This document shows, in pieces, positions 11,801 through 18,124 of a stretch of 64,000 bases of DNA. Origin of the DNA: Actinoplanes cyaneus (GTDB lineage: Bacteria > Actinomycetota > Actinomycetes > Mycobacteriales > Micromonosporaceae); contig NZ_BOMH01000051.1 of assembly GCF_016862095.1 (NCBI RefSeq), forward strand, positions 1 through 64,000. Direction: 5' to 3'. Position 1 is the stretch's first letter; every line of letters begins with the position of its first letter. The position numbers were made by a program, and so were the translations under genes. The notes beneath the pieces are model-generated. The model was not told where the DNA came from and searched no databases. It was given only the letters and a program-made list of their open reading frames with translations.

Positions 11801-13473
11801 GCGAGCGGCGTGACACTCGCGTACAGCCCCGCGGCCAGGCGCCCGGTCGCGCCGGCCGCCAGCTCACGAGCCGCCACGGCGAGACGACCGGCCAGCTCCG
11901 CACGGGTCCGGCACATCACCGCGAGACGCGCGTCGAGCAGGACCCGGCTGGCCATCGTCCGGGACACCGCCGCCGGCGTCAGCGCCGCGTTCGTGGCGAT
12001 CAGACCCGACAACCTCTGCGCGTACGAGGTCAGCAGCTCCCCGTTGTCGGCGGAGATCAGCACCACCCACGGGCGCTCCCCGTCGTCGCCGTCCTCCTCC
12101 GGCTCGGGCGCCTCGCTGAGCACCGCGTGCACGTTCGTGCCGCCGAACCCGAACGAGCTGACCCCGGCCCGCCGCCGGTCGTCGGCCGGGTGCTCCCAGG
12201 CCGTCGGCTCGGTGGCGATCGCCAGGCCCGCCTCGGCGAGCGGCAGCTCGGCGTGCGGGTCGATGGTCGCCGGCTGCGGCGGGACGGTCCGGTGGTGCAG
12301 GGCGAGCGCGGTCCGCAGGACCCCGGCCGCGCCGGCCGCCGGCAGGGTGTGCCCGATGGTCGCCTTGCCCGACGACAGGTAACAGGTGCGGTCCGCGGAC
12401 TTCACGCGCAGCCGGCGGATCGCCTCCATCTCCACCCGGTCGCCGACAGTGGTGCCGGTGCCGTGCGCCTCGAGGAAGTCGATGGCGCCCGGCTCCACCC
12501 GCGCGTCCCGGTAGGCGGCGCGCATCGCCGCCTCCTGACCCTCGGCCTTCGGGGTCATCGGGCCGGCGCCCTTGCCGTCGTTCGCGGTGCCGATGCCGTT
12601 GATCACCGCGTAGATGCGGTCGCCCGCCTCCAGCGCGTCGTCCAGCGGCCGCAGCACCGCGAGCGAACCACCCTCACCCAGCACGAAGCCGTCGGCGCGG
12701 GTGTCGAACGGCCGGCACACCCCGGCCGGCGACAGCGCGCCCACCCGGGAGAAACCGACCAGCGCGTTCGGCGTGAGGTTGAGGAACACCCCGCCGACCA
12801 GGGCCGCGCTGCACGAGCCGGTCCGCAGATGGTTGACCGCCTCGTGCATCGCCACCAGGGCCGACGAGCAGGCCGCGTCCACGGCGAACGACGGCCCGCC
12901 CAGGTCGAGCAGCTCGCTCACCGTGGCCGGGGCCATGTTCAGCAGCGAGCCGGCCATCGAGAACGACTGCGGCGGGTCGATCGCCGCCTTCGCCGCCTCG
13001 GCGATGGCCTTCAGCAGCTCGGGGTCGTTGGCGTTCGGCGACAACGAGCCGTCCGCGAGCAGGCTCGCGGTGAGCCTGGCTCCCGTCATGTCCTTGTAGT
13101 CGGCGGTGCTCAACCCGACGAAGACGCCGGTGGTCGAGCGATCGAAGGGACGCCGCTCCCAGCCCGCGTCCTGGACCGCCTCGCGGGCCAGATCGACGAG
13201 CAGGCGGTGCTGCGGGTCCATGGCTTTGGCACGCCGCGGTGGGATGCGGTGGTGCAGGGCGGCGAACTTCTCGACCTCGTCAAGAAAGGCCACCCGGTCG
13301 GTGTACGTGGCATGGGTGTCACGGAAGTTCGTCGAGTAGAACGTCTCGTGATTCCAGCGAACCGACGGTACGGGCCGGAATTGATGAGCGGCGGCCAGTG
13401 AGTTCGCCCAGAACTCGACCACGTCGCGCGCCCCCGGAAAACGGCAGGATAGGCCGACGATGGCAATGTCCAA
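8824..13473 (-). CDS. Single-module PKS fused to alpha-oxoamine synthase (KS-AT-ACP-AOS)
   Basis: From a TTG at 13473 (preceded by GGGGAAG) this encodes 1549 residues beginning LDIAIVGLSCRFPG, the classic KS start; the upstream extension to 13611 is not KS-like. KS: Cys202 (DAACSSA), His337 (EAHGTGT), His375 (IGHTLPAAG) form an intact triad. AT: Ser659 in GHSVGE and HAFH at 760-763, the malonyl-CoA signature. An Ala/Pro-rich linker leads to an ACP with Ser1069 (LGFDSIM). From about 1155 to the end is an AOS domain of the KBL/BioF/SPT family with the PLP Lys1393 (TLSKSLASCGG) and DEAHSIG. No KR, DH, ER or thioesterase is present. Expected chemistry: one malonyl extension of a starter, then off-loading of the beta-ketoacyl-ACP by decarboxylative condensation with an amino acid. 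It heads a seven-gene operon. Confidence 0.93.
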   Translation of the reverse strand: MDIAIVGLSCRFPGARDVVEFWANSLAAAHQFRPVPSVRWNHETFYSTNFRDTHATYTDRVAFLDEVEKFAALHHRIPPRRAKAMDPQHRLLVDLAREAVQDAGWERRPFDRSTTGVFVGLSTADYKDMTGARLTASLLADGSLSPNANDPELLKAIAEAAKAAIDPPQSFSMAGSLLNMAPATVSELLDLGGPSFAVDAACSSALVAMHEAVNHLRTGSCSAALVGGVFLNLTPNALVGFSRVGALSPAGVCRPFDTRADGFVLGEGGSLAVLRPLDDALEAGDRIYAVINGIGTANDGKGAGPMTPKAEGQEAAMRAAYRDARVEPGAIDFLEAHGTGTTVGDRVEMEAIRRLRVKSADRTCYLSSGKATIGHTLPAAGAAGVLRTALALHHRTVPPQPATIDPHAELPLAEAGLAIATEPTAWEHPADDRRRAGVSSFGFGGTNVHAVLSEAPEPEEDGDDGERPWVVLISADNGELLTSYAQRLSGLIATNAALTPAAVSRTMASRVLLDARLAVMCRTRAELAGRLAVAARELAAGATGRLAAGLYASVTPLAPEQRSLAFLYPGQGSLRPGVLRDLVARFPALAEHVRPLADRVDERTGAPVTDLLCDTPGPGDDELVSATRICQPGLGVAGIGMTQLLADLGVTPQVTLGHSVGELAAAVAAGALTPDDGIEFLIERGAAVTSGAEPAPGTMAAVRIDAAGFDQLRTGIPGVWAGCYNHPAQIVASGHLDAVGKLVERCRDRDVPVVPLRVSHAFHSPLMSEVDTRVATYLERLPVRKPIRTLVSSVDPAAPADPETLRALWGRQGSAPVLFRDAVDRVVEAGAKILVQVSAGDSLLGMAAQTPSARGLDAIALMPAEPDEGYALLEGLGRLAVAGAPVDLTPLFEGLGVPLVTLPPSPLATQHYSIRRTAPGATPARFVRTSDTHHVRTPETPAREALPAAPRNGEPIPVNDVISLMREQLAVLRDIGGDPAALPDAPVSPAVPARPPVAAVEPPAPAAKPEIAAAPAARVTVPAQKPAPAKVEDRQIFAEVAAMVGKISAYPADMVRPEQTFATDLGFDSIMTAELIAAAKRRWPDLELAPEQVFGIATVGELTQLLAQALGGGAPAQAVTPAPAPVAAPEPEQSLVHRADTRRPEVADVTKLPEVVQFEARGNILERVGVANPYYIVHDSVINARTSVHGRQLISFSSYNYLGLSGHPMVNYAVKEAVERYGSSVSAARILSGNRALHDELDRGLAALVGAEDAISLLGGHSTNVGIIGHMVGPEDLIVHDALAHDSILQGCRLSGANRQPFPHQDLNALDALLTRIRDRYRRVLVIVEGVYSMDGDICDLPALIALKKKHGALLMVDEAHSIGVLGARGGGVGEHFGVDRRDVDIWMGTLSKSLASCGGYIAGRHELIEYLRYTLPGFIFSAGMSPANAAAALAALHILREEPQRLKVLHDRAATFLRLAKQAGLDTGPSSGTPVVPCITGDSVKALKLADMLLKNGVSANPIMYPAVKEKLARLRFFVTAEHSNEDIETTVDLCARFLDPARVPQPA

Positions 13474-13610
13474 GAAACTTCCCCATGCTTGCGAGCCTGA
13501 ATGTCCGCCGGAGGGCGGCCAGGAAAGCGCGGGACATGCCGATGGATGTCGTCGGCAGATGCGCTCGTCCGCAGAGGCTAACGCACGAGAAGCCGAAAGG
13601 ATTATGGACA

Positions 13611-13638
13611 ACCGGTCCGGCGTTTTAAGAGACCGGTC
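13611..13638. promoter_or_regulatory. Paired ACCGGT half-sites upstream of the PKS operon
   Basis: ACCGGTC at 13611-13617 and GACCGGTC at 13631-13638 are spaced 20 bases, about two helical turns, so both would face the same side of the DNA. They lie about 140-165 bases upstream of the PKS-AOS start. This geometry suits binding of a dimeric regulator; no regulator gene is next to it. Confidence 0.3.
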
Positions 13639-13698
13639 GCGGATTCTTCTCGAAACCTAGAACAGCGTGGTGCCGAGCCGTATGACCTCTGACTCGGG

Positions 13699-13716
13699 GT
13701 CATGCTTTCGCATGAC
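13699..13716. promoter_or_regulatory. Perfect 7-bp inverted repeat, candidate operator
   Basis: GTCATGC-TTTC-GCATGAC is a perfect inverted repeat with a four-base centre, inside the divergent gap between the PKS-AOS operon and the secreted-protein gene at 13837. It could be a repressor site or a short hairpin in the leader of the plus-strand gene. There is no direct evidence for either. Confidence 0.35.
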
Positions 13717-13836
13717 GGCCGTGTCGCGGCTTCGGCGGCTCGTGCGTTGTTACTCCATGCAGGTCAGGGAGGATTTCCGTCACCCGTAAGTGTTCCGATT
13801 TGGGAATTTCGCCCCCTTCGCCTAGTTTTGTGCGTC

Positions 13837-14256
13837 ATGAAGCACACGACCATGCGGTGGCTTGCTGCGGCCGCGGTTCTGGCCGGCCTTGCCGCCTCCA
13901 GCCCCGCTCAGGCGGCCCCCGAGACACACCGATCCGGCCCCGTTCGCATGAACGCGACCGCCTACTACGGCACGCTCGACGTCATCGCCCGCGAGACGCT
14001 CGGGCTGAAGGCGCACTTCACCACCTGGGACGGCCACCCCGTGGCCGGCCTGCCGATCCAGTTCACCACCACCGGTGAGCGCTTCCCGCTGTGCGAGGCG
14101 ACCACCGACTTCGGCGGCTGGGCGGAATGCAAGAACGGGCCTGTCCCGCCGCCCGTCTCGCTGGCGAACCTGCTCGTCAACGGCTACGACGCGGTCTGGC
14201 TGGGCAACCGGCGGTTCGCTCCGGTGAGCGCGCACAACAACATCGGGATCGGCTGA
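13837..14256 (+). CDS. Small secreted protein, Ig-like fold suspected
   Basis: A 139-residue protein. I start it at MKHTTMRWLAAAAVLAG because that gives a standard Sec signal peptide ending SSPAQA-AP; the longer frame back to 13702 is not signal-like. The mature part is about 110 residues, with a beta-strand-rich pattern (LGLKAHFTTWDGHPVAGLPI) that resembles bacterial Ig-like modules with an 'additional strand plus polymorphic loop' look, and two cysteines (CEATTD, ECKNG) that could form a disulphide. Function unknown. It is divergent from the PKS operon and convergent with the desaturase. Confidence 0.75.
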   Translation: MKHTTMRWLAAAAVLAGLAASSPAQAAPETHRSGPVRMNATAYYGTLDVIARETLGLKAHFTTWDGHPVAGLPIQFTTTGERFPLCEATTDFGGWAECKNGPVPPPVSLANLLVNGYDAVWLGNRRFAPVSAHNNIGIG

Positions 14257-14299
14257 CCCTCCGTACCGGAGAAATGTTTTGGTTTTTGCACGCGGCCGT

Positions 14300-14322
14300 G
14301 GGGCGCGCTCACCGCGCGCCCC
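14300..14322. terminator. GC hairpin between convergent genes
   Basis: GGGGCGCG and CGCGCCCC form an 8-bp stem with a seven-base loop, between the secreted-protein gene (stop 14256) and the convergent desaturase (stop 14338). No T-run follows, as is usual for actinobacterial terminators. It may serve both directions. Confidence 0.5.
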
Positions 14323-14337
14323 CGGGCGGCCGTTGTC

Positions 14338-15354
14338 TCAGGCTTTCGCATTTCCGGATCGCAGATCCGTCCCGACCTCGTGCAGATGGCTCAGCGCCTG
14401 CCGGTAGGAATCGATCAGGCCGGTCATCTCATAGGGCACGCCGATCTCCGCGCAGTAATCCCGCACGATCGGCTGCGCCTTGCGCAGATTGGGGGTCGGC
14501 ATCGCCGGGAAAAGGTGATGTTCGATCTGATAGTTCAAACCGCCGAGCGCCGCGTCGGTCAGCCATCCGCCGCGAACATTGCGTGAGGTCAGCACCTGCT
14601 TACGGAAGAAATCCTCGGTTCCGTCAGGGTGCGGCATCCCCTTGTGGTTGGGCGCGAACGTCATTCCGAGGTAAACCCCGAAAAGCGCCTGGTGCACGAC
14701 GAGGAACGCCAGCGCCTGCAGCGGGCTCAGCACCAGCAGCAGCGCCGCCACGTAGAACACGACGTGCGCGCCGAGCAGCAGCCACTCCGCCCGGGGACGT
14801 TTGACCGTCCCGTTCAGCAGCGCGCGGACGCTGTCCTTCTTCAGCGAGATCCCGAGCAGGGTGAGCAGCGGGAAGAAGAACCAGGCCTGGTGCTTCGTCA
14901 GGAAGCCCTTGCCCCGGGCCTGCTCCCGGGACCAGACCAGCACGCCCGGCCCGACATCCGGATCCAGGTCGTCGTGATTCGGATTCGCGTGGTGCTTGGT
15001 GTGCTTGTCCATCCAGTAGCCGTAGGACATGCCGATCGCCAGGTTGCCGGCGATCAGCCCGGCCCGCGAGCTCGGCCGGTTGGTGCGGAAGACCTGCCGG
15101 TGCGCGAGATCGTGCGCGACGAGCGCGGTCTGCGCGAACACCACGGCCAGGAAGACCGCCACGGCCAGCGTCCACCAGGAGGCGCCGACCAGGAAGAACG
15201 CCGCCCAGCCGCCGATCAGGGCGAGCGACACCAGGCTCAGGCGGACGGCGTAGTAGCCGGGGCGGCGGCGCAGCAGGCCGGCCGCGTTGATCCGTCGGTT
15301 CAGCTCGGCGAAATCACTTCCGGCCGCGCGCGGCCGCTCCGTCATGGTCGTCAT
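14338..15354 (-). CDS. Membrane fatty acid desaturase
   Basis: A 338-residue di-iron desaturase. The three histidine boxes are visible: HDLAH near residue 92, HTKHH near 124, and QIEHH near 270. A QxxHH third box is typical of the front-end (delta-6-like) branch; no fused cytochrome b5 domain is present. Hydrophobic segments flank the boxes as expected of a four-helix membrane enzyme that introduces a double bond into acyl chains. The gene is divergent, across 132 bases, from a kinase/response-regulator pair, which recalls the des-desKR arrangement of Bacillus. It could also act on acyl chains used by the nearby PKS-AOS operon. Both links are inferred from position only. Confidence 0.9.
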   Translation of the reverse strand: MTTMTERPRAAGSDFAELNRRINAAGLLRRRPGYYAVRLSLVSLALIGGWAAFFLVGASWWTLAVAVFLAVVFAQTALVAHDLAHRQVFRTNRPSSRAGLIAGNLAIGMSYGYWMDKHTKHHANPNHDDLDPDVGPGVLVWSREQARGKGFLTKHQAWFFFPLLTLLGISLKKDSVRALLNGTVKRPRAEWLLLGAHVVFYVAALLLVLSPLQALAFLVVHQALFGVYLGMTFAPNHKGMPHPDGTEDFFRKQVLTSRNVRGGWLTDAALGGLNYQIEHHLFPAMPTPNLRKAQPIVRDYCAEIGVPYEMTGLIDSYRQALSHLHEVGTDLRSGNAKA

Positions 15355-15435
15355 GCCTCTCAGCCAACCGGATCAGGTGCTCGCGCACAGGAGCGCAGAC
15401 CCCCCGATCGGCACCAGGCAGGCCCCCGGTGCGGG

Positions 15436-15453
15436 GGTAGTGCTGGCACTACC
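15436..15453. promoter_or_regulatory. Perfect palindrome GGTAGTGC-TG-GCACTACC, candidate response-regulator site
   Basis: An 18-base element with perfect 8-bp arms in the gap between the desaturase and the histidine kinase. Its ATG-proximal position, 34 bases before the kinase start, fits autoregulation by the adjacent LuxR-type regulator, and it would also lie upstream of the desaturase. Which promoter it controls cannot be read from the sequence. Confidence 0.5.
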
Positions 15454-15486
15454 GACAAGCGTGCGGGCGGTCGGCAGGATGGGGAC

Positions 15487-16773
15487 ATGGACTCGCGTGA
15501 CTGGATTCGCGACGGGCTCCGCTCCGTGGCCGGCGGGCTGCTCGCCATCCCGCTCGCGGTGCTGAACCTGCCGCTGTTCGTGCTCTCGGTGGCCACCCTG
15601 ATCCTGGGGGTGGTGCCGTTCCTCGGGATGGTGCTGTTCCCGCTGGTCACGATGCTCGTGCGAGCCCGGGCCAACCTGGCCCGGCGGCTCGCCGGGGGTG
15701 TCGGCGTCCCGATCGCCCGGCCCTATCGACCGCTGCCCGACGGCAAACGGCTCGGCCCGTGGCGTTACTACCGGTGGATCCTGACCGACCCGGCCACCTG
15801 GCGCGACTTCGCGTGGCTGGTGCCGGGCGCCGTGATCGGCTTCGCGCTCGGCGCCCTTTCCCTGGCCGTCCCGATCTACGGCCTCGAGGGTGTCCTGCTC
15901 ATCCCACTGTGGATCTGGCTCGGCACGGGGTGGTATGGATATGGCGCGATCTGGCCGTTCGACACGGTCGGCGACGCGTTCCTCTCCCTGCCGCAGGGTG
16001 CGCTGATCCTGGCGATCGGGCTGGCCGTCGCCCCCTACCTGCGCCGGTTCGACGCCCTCTTCGCCCGGCAGCTGCTCGCCCCGACCCGTAACGCCGAGCT
16101 GCGCCTGCGGGTCAGCCAGCTCACCGTCACCCGGGCCGACGCGGTCGACGCGCAGGCCGCCGAGCTCCGGCGGATCGAGCGTGACCTGCACGACGGCGCC
16201 CAGGTGCGGCTCGTGTCGCTGGGCATGACGATCGGCCTCGCCGAGGAGATGGTCGAGACCGACCCGGCCGGTGCCCGCAAACTGCTCGCCGAGGCGCGGG
16301 AGACCAGCAGCGCCGCGCTGGCCGACCTGCGCCACCTGGTCCGCGGCATCCACCCGCCGGTGCTCGCCGAGCGCGGGCTCGACGGGGCGGTCCGCGCGCT
16401 GGCCATGGCGTTGCCGATGCCGATCACCGTGGAGGCGGCGCTGCCGGGCCGGCTCGACACGCCGGTCGAGTCCGCCGCCTACTTCGCGATCGCCGAGGCC
16501 CTGGCCAACACGATCCGGCACAGTTACGCCCACACGGCGAAGGTCCAGGTCCGGCACACCGGGTCGCTGCTGATCATGCAGGTCAGCGACGACGGTCTGG
16601 GCGGGGCCGACCCGACCGGCGGCACCGGCCTGCGAGGCATCGAGCGTCGTCTTGCCGCGTTCGATGGCACGATGAGCCTGTCCAGCCCACCGGGCGGACC
16701 GACCGTCGTGACCATGGAGCTGCCTTGCGCGTCGTTCTCGCCGAAGACCACGCCCTCCTCCGGGACGGCCTGA
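15487..16773 (+). CDS. Sensor histidine kinase (NarL-pair type)
   Basis: A 428-residue protein. The N-terminal 200 residues hold several hydrophobic segments arranged as two paired blocks, like the 'putative sensor' domain found in actinobacterial kinases. The phosphoacceptor box ERDLHDGAQVRLVSLGM (about residues 235-251) is the HisKA_3 type, followed by the ATPase N box (AEALANTIRHS) and a G box (GLRGIERRLAAF). It should autophosphorylate on the His of DLHDG and pass phosphate to the overlapping response regulator. The ATG at 15487 follows GGGGAC. The gene overlaps the next by 49 bases, implying translational coupling. The signal is unknown; a membrane-lipid signal is suggested only by the adjoining desaturase. 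Confidence 0.9.
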   Translation: MDSRDWIRDGLRSVAGGLLAIPLAVLNLPLFVLSVATLILGVVPFLGMVLFPLVTMLVRARANLARRLAGGVGVPIARPYRPLPDGKRLGPWRYYRWILTDPATWRDFAWLVPGAVIGFALGALSLAVPIYGLEGVLLIPLWIWLGTGWYGYGAIWPFDTVGDAFLSLPQGALILAIGLAVAPYLRRFDALFARQLLAPTRNAELRLRVSQLTVTRADAVDAQAAELRRIERDLHDGAQVRLVSLGMTIGLAEEMVETDPAGARKLLAEARETSSAALADLRHLVRGIHPPVLAERGLDGAVRALAMALPMPITVEAALPGRLDTPVESAAYFAIAEALANTIRHSYAHTAKVQVRHTGSLLIMQVSDDGLGGADPTGGTGLRGIERRLAAFDGTMSLSSPPGGPTVVTMELPCASFSPKTTPSSGTA

Positions 16774-17363
16774 CCCGCCTGCTGACCGCACACGGCTGCG
16801 AGGTGGTTTCCGCTGTCGACAGCGGGCCGGCGCTGCTCCCGGCCCTGATCGAGCATCGCCCCGACGTGGCGGTCGTGGACGTGCGCCTGCCACCGACGTT
16901 CACCGACGAGGGTCTGCAGGCCTCGATCGCGGCCCGGGAGAAGATCCCCGGCATGCCGGTCCTCGTCCTCAGCCAGCACGTCGAGCCGCTGTACGCTCGC
17001 GAGCTACTCTCCGACCGCAACGGCGGCGTCGGCTACCTGCTGAAGGACCGGGTCTCCCACGTCGCCCAGTTCATCGACGCCGTCCGGCGCGTCGCCTCCG
17101 GCGGCACGGCGATGGACCCCGAGGTCGTCTACCAGCTCCTGGCCCGCCGCCAGTCCCCGCTCTCCGCCCTCACCGTCCGCGAGCGGGAAGTCCTGTCCCA
17201 GATGGCCGAGGGCCGCTCCAACGGCGCGATCGCCGCGAAACTGTTCATCGGGGATAAGGCGGTGAGCAAACACATCAACAACATCTTCACCAAGCTCGAC
17301 CTGCCCGTCTCCGACGACGACAACCGCCGGGTCCTGGCCGTCCTCACCTACCTCCACGCCTGA
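16725..17363 (+). CDS. LuxR/NarL-family response regulator
   Basis: A 212-residue regulator starting from a TTG at 16725; GGAG at 16716-16719 supports that start. Receiver domain: acidic residues in LAEDHALLRDG, phosphoacceptor Asp in AVVDVRLPP, Lys in YLLKDRV. C-terminal HTH_LuxR: LTVREREVLSQMAEGRSNGAIAAKLFIGDKAVSKHINNIFTKL (the residue just after the conserved VxxH segment is normal). It partners the overlapping kinase. The final codons and stop (TCCACGCCTGA) are the first copy of the tandem repeat that follows, an odd feature described separately. Confidence 0.92.
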   Translation: MRVVLAEDHALLRDGLTRLLTAHGCEVVSAVDSGPALLPALIEHRPDVAVVDVRLPPTFTDEGLQASIAAREKIPGMPVLVLSQHVEPLYARELLSDRNGGVGYLLKDRVSHVAQFIDAVRRVASGGTAMDPEVVYQLLARRQSPLSALTVREREVLSQMAEGRSNGAIAAKLFIGDKAVSKHINNIFTKLDLPVSDDDNRRVLAVLTYLHA

Positions 17364-17584
17364 CCCGCGCAGTTCCGTCCTCCACGCCTGATCGGGGTGC
17401 GCCGTGGTTGGGCAGTGCCGTTGTCCACGCCTGACCGGCGTGCACTGCCGTCCTCCACGCCTGACCGGCGTGCACTGCCGTCCTCCACGCCTGATCGGGG
17501 GCGCCGCCGTGGCCGGGCAGTGCCGTCGTCCACGCCTGATCGGGGGCGGCGCTGTGGTCGGGCAGTGGCATCGTCCACGCCTGA
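17353..17584. repeat. Seven-copy minisatellite seeded from a gene's stop-codon region
   Basis: TCCACGCCTGA occurs at 17353, 17381, 17424, 17454, 17484, 17529 and 17574, so the intervals are 28, 43, 30, 30, 45 and 45 bases. The first copy is the last three codons and stop of the response-regulator gene. Long units share a following GATCGGGG...GTGGTCGGGCAGTG segment; short units share ACCGGCGTGCACTGCCGTC. The array therefore has two unit types. In every copy the TGA is kept. Open frames across it (for example on the minus strand) are repeats read as protein and not genes. Confidence 0.85.
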
Positions 17585-17673
17585 TCGGGGCGGCGCCGTC
17601 CTTCTCCAGGCTCGAGCCCGCCCGTGAACGCCCGCGATCTCGCGGCCTGCTCCCGGTGGCCGAGCGACTCACG

Positions 17674-17738
17674 GTTGCGGGCTGGTTCTCATGGGCGTTA
17701 TTCGTTCCTCATAACGCCCATGAGAACCAGCCCGCAAC
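17674..17738. repeat. Dispersed hairpin repeat, copy A
   Basis: Two 28-base arms form a perfect inverted repeat around a nine-base loop, TCGTTCCTC. The arm core GGTTCTCATGGGCGTTAT is identical to copy C at 34.6 kb. The loop is the reverse complement of GAGGAACGA, matching the GAGGGACGA loop of the other copies, so this copy is in reverse orientation. It lies between a plus-strand response regulator and a convergent minus-strand gene, where it could act as a terminator. Confidence 0.85.
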
Positions 17739-17774
17739 GCCGGCTCGCGGCAGACGCGGAAGCAACGCCAACCC

Positions 17775-18005
17775 CGCGCCGCGTGTGTCCGTGAGCCCGT
17801 GCTCGCGCGTCCGTGCCCGCGCCCACACGTCCGCGTCGGCGTGCCAACGCCTGTGGTCGCGTGCCCACACCGGCGTGCCAGCGCCCGTGGCCACGTGCCC
17901 GCGCCCACGTGCCCGCGCCCGCGTGCCCGCGCTCGTGCCCGCACGTCCGTGCCTGTGGCGCGCCCGTGCGTCCGCGTGCTCGTGTCCGCTTGTCCGCGCC
18001 GGCCG
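17775..18005. repeat. Low-complexity GTGCCC/CGC repeat tract
   Basis: About 230 bases made of degenerate six-base words of the type GTGCCC, GCGCCC and GTCCGC, in loosely 12-base periods. There is no gene here: open frames on both strands encode repetitive Arg/Ala/His or Pro/Val strings. It lies between hairpin copies A and B in the convergent gap 17364-18124, which has no supported gene. Confidence 0.7.
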
Positions 18006-18057
18006 GGATGTAGTGGCGGGCGTGACGGGACGCCGTGGTCGGGCGGTGCGGCTGGTC

Positions 18058-18110
18058 GGCTGGTGCTCACGGTTGTTGTGAGGGACGAATGACGACCGTG
18101 AGCACCAGCC
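18058..18110. repeat. Dispersed hairpin repeat, copy B
   Basis: Arms GGCTGGTGCTCACGGTTGT and ACGACCGTGAGCACCAGCC pair with one G-T wobble. The loop contains GAGGGACGA, the same as copy C, so it is in forward orientation. It ends 15 bases before the stop of the convergent gene at 18125, a good position for a terminator of that gene. Confidence 0.8.
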
Positions 18111-18124
18111 CGGTGGGGGACTGC

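Larger units (their letters stand above)
13474..13836 (+). other. Intergenic region upstream of the PKS-AOS operon
   Basis: This 363-base divergent gap separates the PKS-AOS start from a small secreted-protein gene. I see no supported gene in it. It has lower GC than its neighbours, paired ACCGGTC motifs at 13611-13617 and 13631-13638, and a compact inverted repeat at 13699-13716. It must contain the promoters of both flanking units, but I cannot assign -35/-10 boxes with confidence. Confidence 0.6.

Noticed and set aside
13474..13611. N-terminal 46-residue extension of the PKS-AOS protein
   Set aside because: The segment is Ser/Arg/Cys-rich and unlike a KS N-terminus, while the TTG at 13473 has a ribosome site and begins the canonical KS sequence.
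17404..18081. Repetitive open frames of 130-225 codons in the repeat zone
   Set aside because: They translate the minisatellite and hexamer tract, have no ribosome sites, and have frames open on both strands because of base composition.
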